From contig CAXBMB010000003.1 in NCBI GenBank assembly GCA_963976695.1, positions 1 through 64,000 on the forward strand: a DNA stretch of 64,000 nucleotides. Direction: 5' to 3'. The translations under genes and the position numbers were made by a program. Shown here piece after piece: positions 8,896-16,084 of this stretch. Source of the DNA: CAXBMB01 sp963976695 (lineage in GTDB: Bacteria; Pseudomonadota; Alphaproteobacteria; Kiloniellales; DSM-21159). The notes under the pieces were generated by a model. It was given only the letters and a program-made list of their open reading frames with translations, searched no databases and was not told where the DNA came from. The number at the start of each line of letters is the position of its first letter. Position 1 is the first letter of the stretch.

Positions 8896-9836
8896 TCGGA
8901 TAGAGCTCCCTGGAGCAAAGCTATTTCAACCACGGGCCATTATCCTGTCGGGCGACGGACCGGTTGTTTCGGTCCGGAATTTTCGCCGCTGTCGACTTTG
9001 GCCCTGCCCCTGTCGGGCAAGTCAGAAACAAACAGCTTCCGCTGCGTCCTGGCGGATGCAGGGGTCGCTTCGGTTGCCGGCGCCAGCACTGGCGGGGCGA
9101 TCAAAAATCCAAGCGCGATCCAGACGCCTTTCCAAGGGTCCCGCCGTCAAGACCGGGCGTGAATGCCGCGCATGAAGACGGTGGATCCGGGTGGACCAAC
9201 AGCTTGCCGCTGCGCGGCCCAAGCGTTACAGCGCCAGCCGCCGGCAACAAACAGCACGGGACACAACGTGGAACACAACGCCGGCAAACTTGACGTCAAG
9301 CGGCGCGCCGGTTGATCCAGTTGCAAAACTGCAGCAACCTTGGGGCGGACCATACGCGCGCGCTCTGTGCATGACAACTTGGCAAATCCGTCTTTCGGTG
9401 AAGATCTGCCCTGCGGTACAAGCATTTTGTATCCTAAACGGTCAAAATCTGGCCGAATTTGTAAGTTAATTCACAAAAATGTAAATAATTAGTCGATTCC
9501 GGGGGAGGAGCCGCGCCTATGACCGGCGGTTGACCGCTGTCTTGCCGGCCGGGCGCGGCTGGATTTGCGCTGTGGAGTTTGCGCGGCTGGGGTTTGCGCT
9601 GTGGGGCGCGCGCCGCGCTGCTGGCGGCGGGGCGAACAACTTTTGTCGTCTTTGGCGCAGACAAGCTTTGTCGCGGGGCGCGGAACAATGGGTTAAAGAC
9701 ACTGTTCCGCCGCCCACTGCCCACTGCCCAGCTCCCGCCGCTGTTTTCGGCAAGCGGACCGGGTCGATCCTGGCGATGGTGGTTCGTGCGATGGCGTCGG
9801 ATATGGTACGGAGTTGTGTGGTCATGGAGTCGTAGG
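8896..9836. other. Long intergenic region between purS and bluB
   Basis: These 941 bases lie between divergent purS and bluB. I see no convincing gene: the open frames here lack ribosome sites and family patterns. The only AT-rich part, about 9425-9495, is the best place for promoters. Just after it a strong Shine-Dalgarno-like run (GGGGGAGGAG, 9501-9510) leads to an ATG with only four codons before TGA, possibly a leader minigene. No cobalamin riboswitch was recognised before bluB. Near 9555-9610 two related copies of TTTGCGCTGTGG occur. Confidence 0.5.
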
Positions 9837-10532
9837 GTGTCCGACAGTCCCAAGGAACAAAGATTCAACCGTTTCCGCTCGGTCAAGGTGGCGACGCGCC
9901 CGCCGCGTTTTGATCAGGGGTTCAACGCGGAGTTCGAGCATTTGCTGCGTTGGCGCCGCGATGTGCGATCCTTCAAAACCGATCCCTTGGCGCCGGGCCT
10001 GCTGGAAGAGCTGTTGGATTTGGCCTGTTTGGCGCCGTCGGTCGGCAATGCCCAGCCCTGGCGTTTCGTACAGGTGGACGACCCGGCGCGGCGTCGCGAT
10101 ATGATCGCCAATTTCGAGGCCAGCAACGCCGAGGCGCTGACGGCGCAGGCCGATCAACGCCGCGCCCTCTATGCCAAGTTGAAACTGTCGGGCATGCGGG
10201 ACGCGCCGGTCCAACTGGCGGTTTACTGTGACGAGGTGACCGGGCAGGGGCACGGCCTGGGCAAGCGCACCATGCCGGAAACGCTGCGCTATTCGGTAAC
10301 CATGGCCGTCCACACCCTTTGGCTGGCGGCGCGCGCCAAGGGCGTCGGGCTGGGTTGGGTTTCCATTTTGGATCCGCAGCGCGTCAAGCGCACCCTGGAG
10401 GTGCCCGAGGCGTGGGACCTGGTGGCCTATCTCTGCATCGGCTATCCAGCAGAAGAAGACCTGGTGCCGGAGTTGGAGCGCAAAGGATGGCAAGCCCGCA
10501 CCTCCAAAGGTCGTCGGGTGTTGCGGCGCTGA
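9837..10532 (+). CDS. bluB: 5,6-dimethylbenzimidazole synthase (BluB)
   Basis: Nitroreductase-fold flavoenzyme of the BluB type, which cleaves reduced FMN with oxygen to make 5,6-dimethylbenzimidazole, the lower ligand of vitamin B12. Motifs seen are LLRWRRDVRSFKTDPL near the N-terminus, CLAPSVGNAQPWRFVQV, ETLRYSVTMAVHTLWLAARAKG, GLGWVSILDP and YLCIGYP. The GTG at 9837 is chosen because GGAG sits seven bases upstream and the product then begins close to the conserved domain, about 231 residues. The frame stays open upstream to 9579, but that stretch looks non-coding. No other cobalamin gene is nearby, though the locus contains possible B12 users (MttB family). Confidence 0.85.
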   Translation: MSDSPKEQRFNRFRSVKVATRPPRFDQGFNAEFEHLLRWRRDVRSFKTDPLAPGLLEELLDLACLAPSVGNAQPWRFVQVDDPARRRDMIANFEASNAEALTAQADQRRALYAKLKLSGMRDAPVQLAVYCDEVTGQGHGLGKRTMPETLRYSVTMAVHTLWLAARAKGVGLGWVSILDPQRVKRTLEVPEAWDLVAYLCIGYPAEEDLVPELERKGWQARTSKGRRVLRR

Positions 10533-10629
10533 CCCGCGACACCGCCGCTTCCGACCCCATGCGCGGGCGGTTGATCACAGAAGCGGCGCGCGGCTATAGC
10601 GATGCGCGGCTTTCCGGGTCGATTGCACG

Positions 10630-10884
10630 CTAGGGGGCGGGGCTGTTCTGGTCTTGCGCCCGGGCGCGGCGTCGCCCGAGGGCGCCGAGCAGCAAAAACA
10701 GCGATACCATGCCGCCGCCGCCGCCAAAGGCGATCAACCAAAATCCCAGCGGCAAGGTGACATCGGACAGATCGTCCATGCGGAGATAGTTCAGATAGCC
10801 GATGGTCGCGGCGAAGCCGAGAAAAACCAGGCCGGCCAGCACCGCCAAAATCGTCCCTCTGCTGCTGTTTTTCTGGTCGTCCAT
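10630..10884 (-). CDS. Small membrane protein, two predicted helices
   Basis: About 84 residues from the ATG at 10884; a TTG at 10917 would add eleven. Two hydrophobic segments are visible, GTILAVLAGLVFLGFAATIGYL and LGFWLIAFGGGGGMVSLFLLLGAL, the second with a glycine run, followed by a basic cytoplasmic tail (GRRRARAQ). I do not recognise a family. It lies directly downstream of purC on the same strand with a gap of about 50 bases, so it may be co-transcribed, but nothing links it to purine synthesis by sequence. Confidence 0.6.
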   Translation of the reverse strand: MDDQKNSSRGTILAVLAGLVFLGFAATIGYLNYLRMDDLSDVTLPLGFWLIAFGGGGGMVSLFLLLGALGRRRARAQDQNSPAP

Positions 10885-10936
10885 CGGCTTCGATCTTTGT
10901 CGGAAACGGCTGTTCAAGCGGGTTGGCCTGTCGAAA

Positions 10937-11698
10937 CTACTGCAGGGTTTCGTTGCCTGAATTTTCGTTGTCGTTCAGCTCCGGCAGGACGCCAAGGCGC
11001 TTGGCGACCTCCTGATAGGCTTCCTCGACCTTGCCCAGATCACGCCGGAAGCGGTCCTTATCCATCTTCTCGTTGGTGGCGATATCCCACAGACGGCAGG
11101 AGTCCGGGCTGATCTCGTCGGCCAGGATAATCTGCGGGCCGTCTTCCGTCTCGATGCGGCCAAACTCGAGCTTGAAATCCACCAGCTTGATGCCGATCCC
11201 GAGAAACAGCCCGGAGAGAAAGTCGTTGATCCGCAGCGCCATGTGCAGCAGTTCATCCAACTCCTGCGGGCTTGCCCAGCCAAAGGTGGTGATGTGTTCC
11301 TCGGCGATCAGCGGGTCACCCAGCTCATCGTTCTTCAGGCAGTATTCCACCAGCGCCCGAGGCAGCGGAATGCCTTCGTCCATGCCCAAGCGCTTGGACA
11401 GCGAACCGGCGGTGACGTTGCGCACAATCACCTCCAGCGGAATGATCTCGACCCGGCGGATCAACTGCTCACGTAGGCTGATGCGCTTGAGGAAGTGGGT
11501 CGGAATGCCGATCGATTCCAGATTCAGCATCAAGAATTCCGAGATGCAGTTGTTGAGCACGCCCTTGCCGACGATGGTGCCTTTCTTGACGTTGTTGAAG
11601 GCGGTGGCGTCGTCCTTGAAATACTGCACCAGGGTGCCGTCTTCCGGGCCTTCGAACAGAACCTTCGCCTTGCCTTCGTAAAGTCGTTTGCCTTGCAT
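10937..11698 (-). CDS. purC: SAICAR synthetase
   Basis: Phosphoribosylaminoimidazole-succinocarboxamide synthase, which joins aspartate to CAIR in purine synthesis. 253 residues. It opens with the family pattern LYEGKAKVLFEGPEDGTLVQYFKDDATAFN and continues with LMLNLESIGIPTHFLKR, EVIVRNVTAGSLSKRLGM, LVDFKLEFGR and ILADEISPDSCRLWD. The last dozen residues (ELNDNENSGNETLQ) are an unconserved polar tail. It is separated from purS by bluB and the long gap, so purC probably has its own promoter in 11699-12050. Confidence 0.97.
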   Translation of the reverse strand: MQGKRLYEGKAKVLFEGPEDGTLVQYFKDDATAFNNVKKGTIVGKGVLNNCISEFLMLNLESIGIPTHFLKRISLREQLIRRVEIIPLEVIVRNVTAGSLSKRLGMDEGIPLPRALVEYCLKNDELGDPLIAEEHITTFGWASPQELDELLHMALRINDFLSGLFLGIGIKLVDFKLEFGRIETEDGPQIILADEISPDSCRLWDIATNEKMDKDRFRRDLGKVEEAYQEVAKRLGVLPELNDNENSGNETLQ

Positions 11699-12227
11699 GA
11701 GCTGTTTTCCAAGATTGTGCGTCGGCGCCGATCCTTCAGCGCGGGACTCAGGGCTGCCGGTGAGCGGGAGGGGCTTTCGAGATCGAACCGCCCCGATAAA
11801 TAAAGCGCATCAGCCGGGTTCTTGTCCATCAAAAGGGCCGCGCGCGTCGCCGCGGCCGGTACTCCGATTTTCGATCCGATTCCAGCTGGGCCTGCTCTAT
11901 ATCAAGCTGGCGCTGTCAAAACAATGATCGGCCGGGCGTTCGGGGGCGATTGGACGTCGTGGCGGACGGTTTGGCAGCCGCGTGACGCGACCGGCGCATT
12001 GGATGAATAAAATTCATTTCAAGATCTAGAGAAAATAAATTCCATCCCCAGCTAACCTAGAGCGTGATCGACCTGGCAAGAAGCGCGTCGTGCTTCGGTC
12101 CTGTCGTCAAGCCCCCTTTGATAGGGTGAAAAAAGCAGAGCCGCGGTTCAAACGGAATCACATCGTCATGCCGTTTGAACCGATCCCACTCTGCACGCCA
12201 AAGAAACGTTGGCAACAGGAGGCAACC
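11699..12227. other. Intergenic region upstream of purC and the PAS_5 gene
   Basis: This divergent region of 529 bases has no gene I can support. The first part (11700-11990) is GC-rich and featureless to the eye. Around 12000-12050 there is a short AT-rich stretch (AAAATTCATTTCAAGATC, then GAGAAAATAAATTCC), a likely promoter zone. The remainder is occupied by one copy of the dispersed element described at 12051-12193. Confidence 0.5.
12051..12193 (+). repeat. Dispersed intergenic element, copy 1, with hairpin
   Basis: This copy matches, on the opposite strand, the element at 57931-58050. Shared blocks in the same order are a GATC-centred start (TAGAGCGTGATCGACCTGG here), CTGTCG.CAAGCCCCCTTT, and CGCGGTTCAAACGG.ATCAC. 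This copy also carries a perfect 11-bp inverted repeat, GGTTCAAACGG at 12145-12155 pairing with 12171-12181 around a 15-base loop, flanked by further pairing CAGAG (12136-12140) with CTCTG (12189-12193). It lies just before the PAS_5 gene start and could form part of its leader. Confidence 0.72.
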
Positions 12228-12707
12228 TTGGCAAACGGCACGCTCCTTCCCCAGAAAGCGCAAGATCTGCTGGACCTTTGGCAGACGAAAAAAGGCGAAA
12301 ATCGGCTACCGTTAAAAACCCAATTCGATCCCTTTGTGCTGAAACCCTGGTTGGGTTATCTGCTGTTGATCGAGGTCTGCGACGGCGGCGCTGATTTTTA
12401 CCACCGACTCAACGGGTCGGCCTTGCGCGATGAGTTGGGCTTTGACTGGACCGGATCAAAACTCTCCGAAATGCCGAAAACGCTTTGGCCCTTGATGGAG
12501 GAGTATCGCACGATCGTCGCCGGGAAAGAGCCGCATTTCAATGACCGTGCCGTATTGCTCGACCGGCCGCATATCCAGATCAGCAAACTTATCCTGCCGC
12601 TGTCCAAGGACGGAGAGGCCGTGGATTTCCTGTTGATCAATATCTATCCCCTGCCCGAGGGCTCCGGCGAGAAATCCGCCGTCGAACCGGTGTTCGCCGG
12701 TGTCTAG
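12228..12707 (+). CDS. PAS-domain protein, PAS_5 (DUF1488-like) type
   Basis: About 159 residues and soluble. It fits the PAS_5 family (PF07310): the opening LLDLWQTKKGENRLPLKTQFDPFVLKPWLGYLLLIEV, then DFYHRLNGSALRDELGFDWTGSKL and a late strand region ISKLILPLSKDGEAVDFLLINIYPL. Such proteins are single PAS sensory folds of unknown ligand, common in Rhodospirillales. TTG at 12228 is chosen because CAGGAGG stands five bases upstream and the product then begins at the family boundary; the frame is open to 12090 but that part overlaps the dispersed element. It is convergent with tag. The DUF label is uncertain; PAS_5 is the assignment I trust. Confidence 0.72.
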   Translation: MANGTLLPQKAQDLLDLWQTKKGENRLPLKTQFDPFVLKPWLGYLLLIEVCDGGADFYHRLNGSALRDELGFDWTGSKLSEMPKTLWPLMEEYRTIVAGKEPHFNDRAVLLDRPHIQISKLILPLSKDGEAVDFLLINIYPLPEGSGEKSAVEPVFAGV

Positions 12708-12781
12708 AGGGTGATCCGGCTTTGGCAATCCGCCGGGTCTTTCTTCTCCCAAAGCTGTTTTCCGCCGCGCCGCGCCGCCGT

Positions 12782-13411
12782 TCATGCTGGCGACGCTGGT
12801 TTGTGTGCGCAAAAACAGTCCTGGCTATGATCGTCCACCAGGCCGGCGGCCTGCATGAAGGCGTAGCAGATGGTGGGGCCGACAAAGTTGAATCCGGCCT
12901 GCTTCAATTTTTTGGATAGCTGCTCGGCCTGGGGTGTTTTGACCGGCAGGTCGGCGGGTGTGGCCGGTCTGCTGCAGCGGGGTTCGCCCTCCACGACATC
13001 CCAAATGAAGGTCGCGAAGCCACCGGCCTGCTCCCTTTCCAGACGCAGCCAGCTTTGCGCGCCCTTGATGGTGGCGACGATCTTGCCGCGATGGCGCACG
13101 ATTCCGGCATCTTGCAGCAGGGCCTCAATCTTGTCTTCGCCGTAGTCGGCGATTCGCGCCGGGTCGAAGCCATCGAAAGCCGCCCGAAAAGCCACGCGTT
13201 TGTGCAGGATGGTTTTCCAGGAAAGCCCTGCCTGGAAGGATTCCAGCATCAGCAGTTCATACAGCGCGCGGGCGTCGCGTTCCGGGCGTCCCCATTCGCT
13301 GTCATGATAGGCCTGATAGAGTGGATCGTTGTCCGGCACCCAGGCGCAGCGAGGCGGCCGGGACGCGGCGGGCCTCACCGCCTCGTCAGCGGCGGTGTTT
13401 TTCTGGGCCAT
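12782..13411 (-). CDS. tag: DNA-3-methyladenine glycosylase I
   Basis: Base-excision repair enzyme that removes 3-methyladenine from DNA. About 209 residues. The family pattern is clear: CAWVPDNDPLYQAYHDSEWG (zinc Cys and His near the N-terminus), LFELLMLE-like YELLMLESFQAGLSWKTIL, the helix-hairpin region and the C-terminal FNFVGPTICYAFMQAAGLVDDHSQDCFC, which supplies the remaining zinc ligands. AGGAG lies seven bases before the ATG. The first 20 residues are an extra polar tail. It is convergent with the PAS_5 gene. Confidence 0.96.
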   Translation of the reverse strand: MAQKNTAADEAVRPAASRPPRCAWVPDNDPLYQAYHDSEWGRPERDARALYELLMLESFQAGLSWKTILHKRVAFRAAFDGFDPARIADYGEDKIEALLQDAGIVRHRGKIVATIKGAQSWLRLEREQAGGFATFIWDVVEGEPRCSRPATPADLPVKTPQAEQLSKKLKQAGFNFVGPTICYAFMQAAGLVDDHSQDCFCAHKPASPA

Positions 13412-13691
13412 TCCTCAACTCCTTTTTTCGGTTCCGGGCAAGCGGTGGCGGGCGGCGGCTTTCAGGTCCCGCCGACGCCCGGTTTGCGCCAAGCGTTGAA
13501 AATGCCGCAAGCCCGGCGGTGGTGGCAAGCCGCGGCCGGCCGGCCTGCTGACGCAATCTGGCGGTAGGGTGCTTGCCATTCAGCGGCGGTCGGCCTGTCC
13601 TGACCAGGGTGAAAAAAAACTCCGGGCGCTTTTCCCCGCCTTGCAAGCGGGCGCGAAAAGTTCCAAATAGACGGGGTGAGAGGAGTTGCCC

Positions 13692-13934
13692 ATGGCGATC
13701 TTGAGAACCTTGCTGTCTTCGGCCTTGCGCAAAGCGGCGCTGGACCCGCAAATGCGGGCCAAGGCGGTATCGTTTTTTCAGCAGGAAGTCAGACCGCGCG
13801 CGCGGACGGCGGCGCGCGCGTCGGGCCAAGAGTGGCGGGAGGTGTCGCAGGAGGTGGATCCTGCCACCGAACCGGCGCGCTTTGCCGGTCGCCTGGCCGG
13901 CCGCCTGAAGAAAAAAATGTCGCGCGATGATTAG
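13692..13934 (+). CDS. Small basic protein of unknown function
   Basis: 80 residues from the ATG at 13692, which has AGGAG six bases upstream. The protein is rich in Arg, Ala and Lys (LLSSALRKAALDPQMRAKAVSFFQQEVRPRARTAAR), probably helical, with a basic C-terminus (GRLAGRLKKKMSRDD) and no signal or membrane segment. I do not recognise a family. It is the only rightward gene between tag and the solute-binding protein gene. The good ribosome site and biased composition support it as real. Confidence 0.55.
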   Translation: MAILRTLLSSALRKAALDPQMRAKAVSFFQQEVRPRARTAARASGQEWREVSQEVDPATEPARFAGRLAGRLKKKMSRDD

Positions 13935-13998
13935 CGCCGGGGAAGAGCGCCGGGGAAGACTGCCGGGGGGCAACCTAGCTGGACAGTCTCACCGGGGG

Positions 13999-14868
13999 TT
14001 AGCTGGGGTTGATTTTTTTTCTGATCGGTGGGCCGACGCCCAGATATTTGGTGTAGATTTTCGCCAAGGTCCCGTCCGCCGTTAGCGCCCGCTGCGCCTT
14101 TTCCAACCGCGCCAGCTGTTTCTTTGGCAGATCCCGGAAGGGTGAAACCGACAGCACGATATCCAGCTGTTTGACGATCAGCGGAAAATTGCCGATCTCG
14201 ATATTTTGCTGCTGGGCGGCGTAGACCAGCGCCGGCCACACCCCCAGCACCCCGTCGATGCGCCGTTTTTTGAGCATGTTCAAAGCGATGGCGTAGTTGC
14301 GAATGAGCACGATGTCGGGCTGATCCAGGTACGAATAGCCGCGCAGAAGATCGCCGAGAAAGTCGGAGGGCGCGGTGACAACCTTTTGCCTCAAGTCTTC
14401 CTTTCGGCGCAGCGGCGCGTCCGTCCTGCTCAGGACCACCAGCGGGGTTTGGGCAAACAGGGTTTGCGCCGAGATGGCTGGCAAGGTGTCGTTGAGAACA
14501 ATCAGAAAATTAAGCTGGCCCCTGCGGTAGGCGGCGGTCAGGCGGTTAATCGGCGCGACCTGAATGGTGATTTTCAGGCCGGAACGGGCGGAAAGCGCCG
14601 CCAGCGCCTCGACGAACAGGCCGGGTTTTTCGCTGTTGTTGGCCAGGTAATAGGGCGCCAGATCGAAAACCCCGGCGACCAGGGCGGGGACAGGACTTTC
14701 CGTCGCCTGGACTGTTGTCTGCTGGCTTTCCGGGGCCGCATGCGCCAGGCCCCACGGCAGCGCGCCAAGCCAGAGGGCAACCAGGCGGATCCAGGTGCGA
14801 CGCGACAATTGGCGCCGCCACAGCTTCGGACGCGACAGTTTAGGACGGGGCGTGTTACGGCGGCGCAT
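13999..14868 (-). CDS. Periplasmic solute-binding protein, family 3-like
   Basis: About 289 residues. A long basic N-terminus (with repeated RPKLSRPKLW) leads to a hydrophobic core RLVALWLGALPWGLAHA and a likely signal cut after AHA. The mature part has the extracellular solute-binding pattern: a first lobe with GLKITIQVAPINRLTAAYRRGQLNFLI, a hinge near KEDLRQKVVTAPSDF and a C-terminal helix KAQRALTADGTLAKIYTKYLG. No transporter genes accompany it. It resembles the protein at 121-921 in type but not closely by eye. The ligand is unknown. Confidence 0.75.
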   Translation of the reverse strand: MRRRNTPRPKLSRPKLWRRQLSRRTWIRLVALWLGALPWGLAHAAPESQQTTVQATESPVPALVAGVFDLAPYYLANNSEKPGLFVEALAALSARSGLKITIQVAPINRLTAAYRRGQLNFLIVLNDTLPAISAQTLFAQTPLVVLSRTDAPLRRKEDLRQKVVTAPSDFLGDLLRGYSYLDQPDIVLIRNYAIALNMLKKRRIDGVLGVWPALVYAAQQQNIEIGNFPLIVKQLDIVLSVSPFRDLPKKQLARLEKAQRALTADGTLAKIYTKYLGVGPPIRKKINPS

Positions 14869-14952
14869 GCGAGGACCGGCTCCCGTTGGGGACTACATCC
14901 TTGGGGTGAGTCTAGGGTGCCGTGAAGTTGTAAGCAAGCCGGCGCGAAAACC

Positions 14953-14991
14953 AAAAAAAAATGGACGGAACGGCGCTGTGCCGATCCGTCC
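14953..14991 (-). terminator. Rho-independent terminator after lhr-pdeM
   Basis: Reading leftwards, a hairpin (GGACGG 14963-14968 with CCGTCC 14986-14991, continuing CGGC 14971-14974 with GCCG 14980-14983 around a 5-base loop, one internal mismatch) is followed by a run of nine T (complement of 14953-14961). It lies about 290 bases past the pdeM stop with no gene between, so it most likely ends the helicase/pdeM transcript. Confidence 0.82.
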
Positions 14992-15282
14992 CAGTGGGGT
15001 GTTGGGTGTCAATGACACGCTATCCGCTGCCGTCCGGTTGTCGGGAAAGCGGCCTGGCGGACGTGGCGCCCGCGCCGGAATTGACCTGTTCGCTGACAAG
15101 GGATAGCCGAACTCCGGGTCGTTTCGGTGTCACCAAGATCACCGTTGTGTGACGGTTCCCCGGCAACAAGATCCCGGTAACAAGACCCCGATAACAAGGC
15201 TCTGGAACCCCTATTGCGGCGACAACCCGCCCGGGGTCAGGTTGTTCCTCCGATCCGCACGGCCTTGCCGGGCGCGTCTTTG
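14992..15282. other. Gap after pdeM with a 14-bp tandem repeat
   Basis: With the terminator this completes a gene-free stretch from 14869 to 15282. It contains three imperfect copies of a 14-base unit (CCGGCAACAAGATC, CCGGTAACAAGACC, CCGATAACAAGGCT) at about 15160-15201. Nothing else is evident; open frames here show no ribosome site or family pattern. Confidence 0.55.
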
Positions 15283-16035
15283 TCAGTCGATCACGCGCTG
15301 GCCGATCCTCTTCAAGGCCCGCTGGGGAAAGGCGTAGACCCGATCACGGCCCAGCAGGGTCACCGAAAATCCCTGGGGAAAGAGGGTGGAAATGGCCGGG
15401 TGCAATACGTCCAGTCCTCCGGTATAGGCGCCAAAGGACGGTAAGATCAGGCGCCGACCATCGGTGACGAAGCATTTCCCGGAAAAGCGCCCGGTTCGAA
15501 GCTTGACGGCGGCCTTGGGGTGGAAGTGGCCCGAGAGTTCACCTGCCGCCACGGCGGCCCCGCCGTCCGGTGGGCCTGGCCGCGCTTCATGGCGCAGCAC
15601 CAGCGAGCCCATCACCAGTTCTTCGCTGACCTGTCCGCCCAATGCCTGCGGTGGGCTGGGGTCATGGTTGCCGACGATCCAAACCCAATTTCTGGCCTGG
15701 ATCAGCCCTTGGAGAGCTTGCCGGTCCTGATCGTCCAGCCGTCTTGCCGCCGTCTCGTCGTGAAAGGAGTCGCCGAGACAGACCACCGTTTCCGGCGCAT
15801 AGCGCGCGATCAGCCCGGCCAGGCGGGTTAAAGTGGCGCGGCTGTCGTAGGGCGGCAGCAGCAAGCCGCGTCCCGCCAGCGCCGAGCCCTTTTCCAGATG
15901 CAGGTCGGCAACAAACAGACAGCGCCGTGTCGGCCACCAGGCCGCCCCGGAGGGATCGGCCACCAGTTCCGCGCCATTGACCCTGAGGATCACCGGCTTG
16001 CGCTCCGCTGTTGTTGGGTGGCTTGTCGGGTGCAT
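15283..16035 (-). CDS. pdeM: Ligase-associated metallophosphoesterase (PdeM)
   Basis: Calcineurin-like phosphoesterase of about 250 residues, the nuclease member (MPE/PdeM) of the bacterial Lhr-MPE-Lig-Exo repair cluster. Metal motifs appear in order: LFVADLHLEKGSA (D.H), VCLGDSFHDE (GD), VWIVGNHDP (GNHD) and LSGHFHPKA (GHFHP). Known members are manganese-dependent endonucleases on single-stranded DNA. The gene follows the helicase with a gap of about 50 bases, so they form one operon ending at the terminator near 14960. The catalytic set is complete. Confidence 0.93.
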   Translation of the reverse strand: MHPTSHPTTAERKPVILRVNGAELVADPSGAAWWPTRRCLFVADLHLEKGSALAGRGLLLPPYDSRATLTRLAGLIARYAPETVVCLGDSFHDETAARRLDDQDRQALQGLIQARNWVWIVGNHDPSPPQALGGQVSEELVMGSLVLRHEARPGPPDGGAAVAAGELSGHFHPKAAVKLRTGRFSGKCFVTDGRRLILPSFGAYTGGLDVLHPAISTLFPQGFSVTLLGRDRVYAFPQRALKRIGQRVID

Positions 16036-16084
16036 CCGCGTTCGTCTCCTGCGTCGTCATCCTCGTCGGTCGCGCCGCCGGCGT

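Noticed and set aside
9501..9533. Strong ribosome site followed by a four-codon frame
   Set aside because: Too short to call a gene; kept only as a remark on the bluB upstream region.
12145..12181. GGTTCAAACGG stem as a tRNA T-arm
   Set aside because: No acceptor, D or anticodon stems surround it, and the loop is 15 bases. It is part of the dispersed element.
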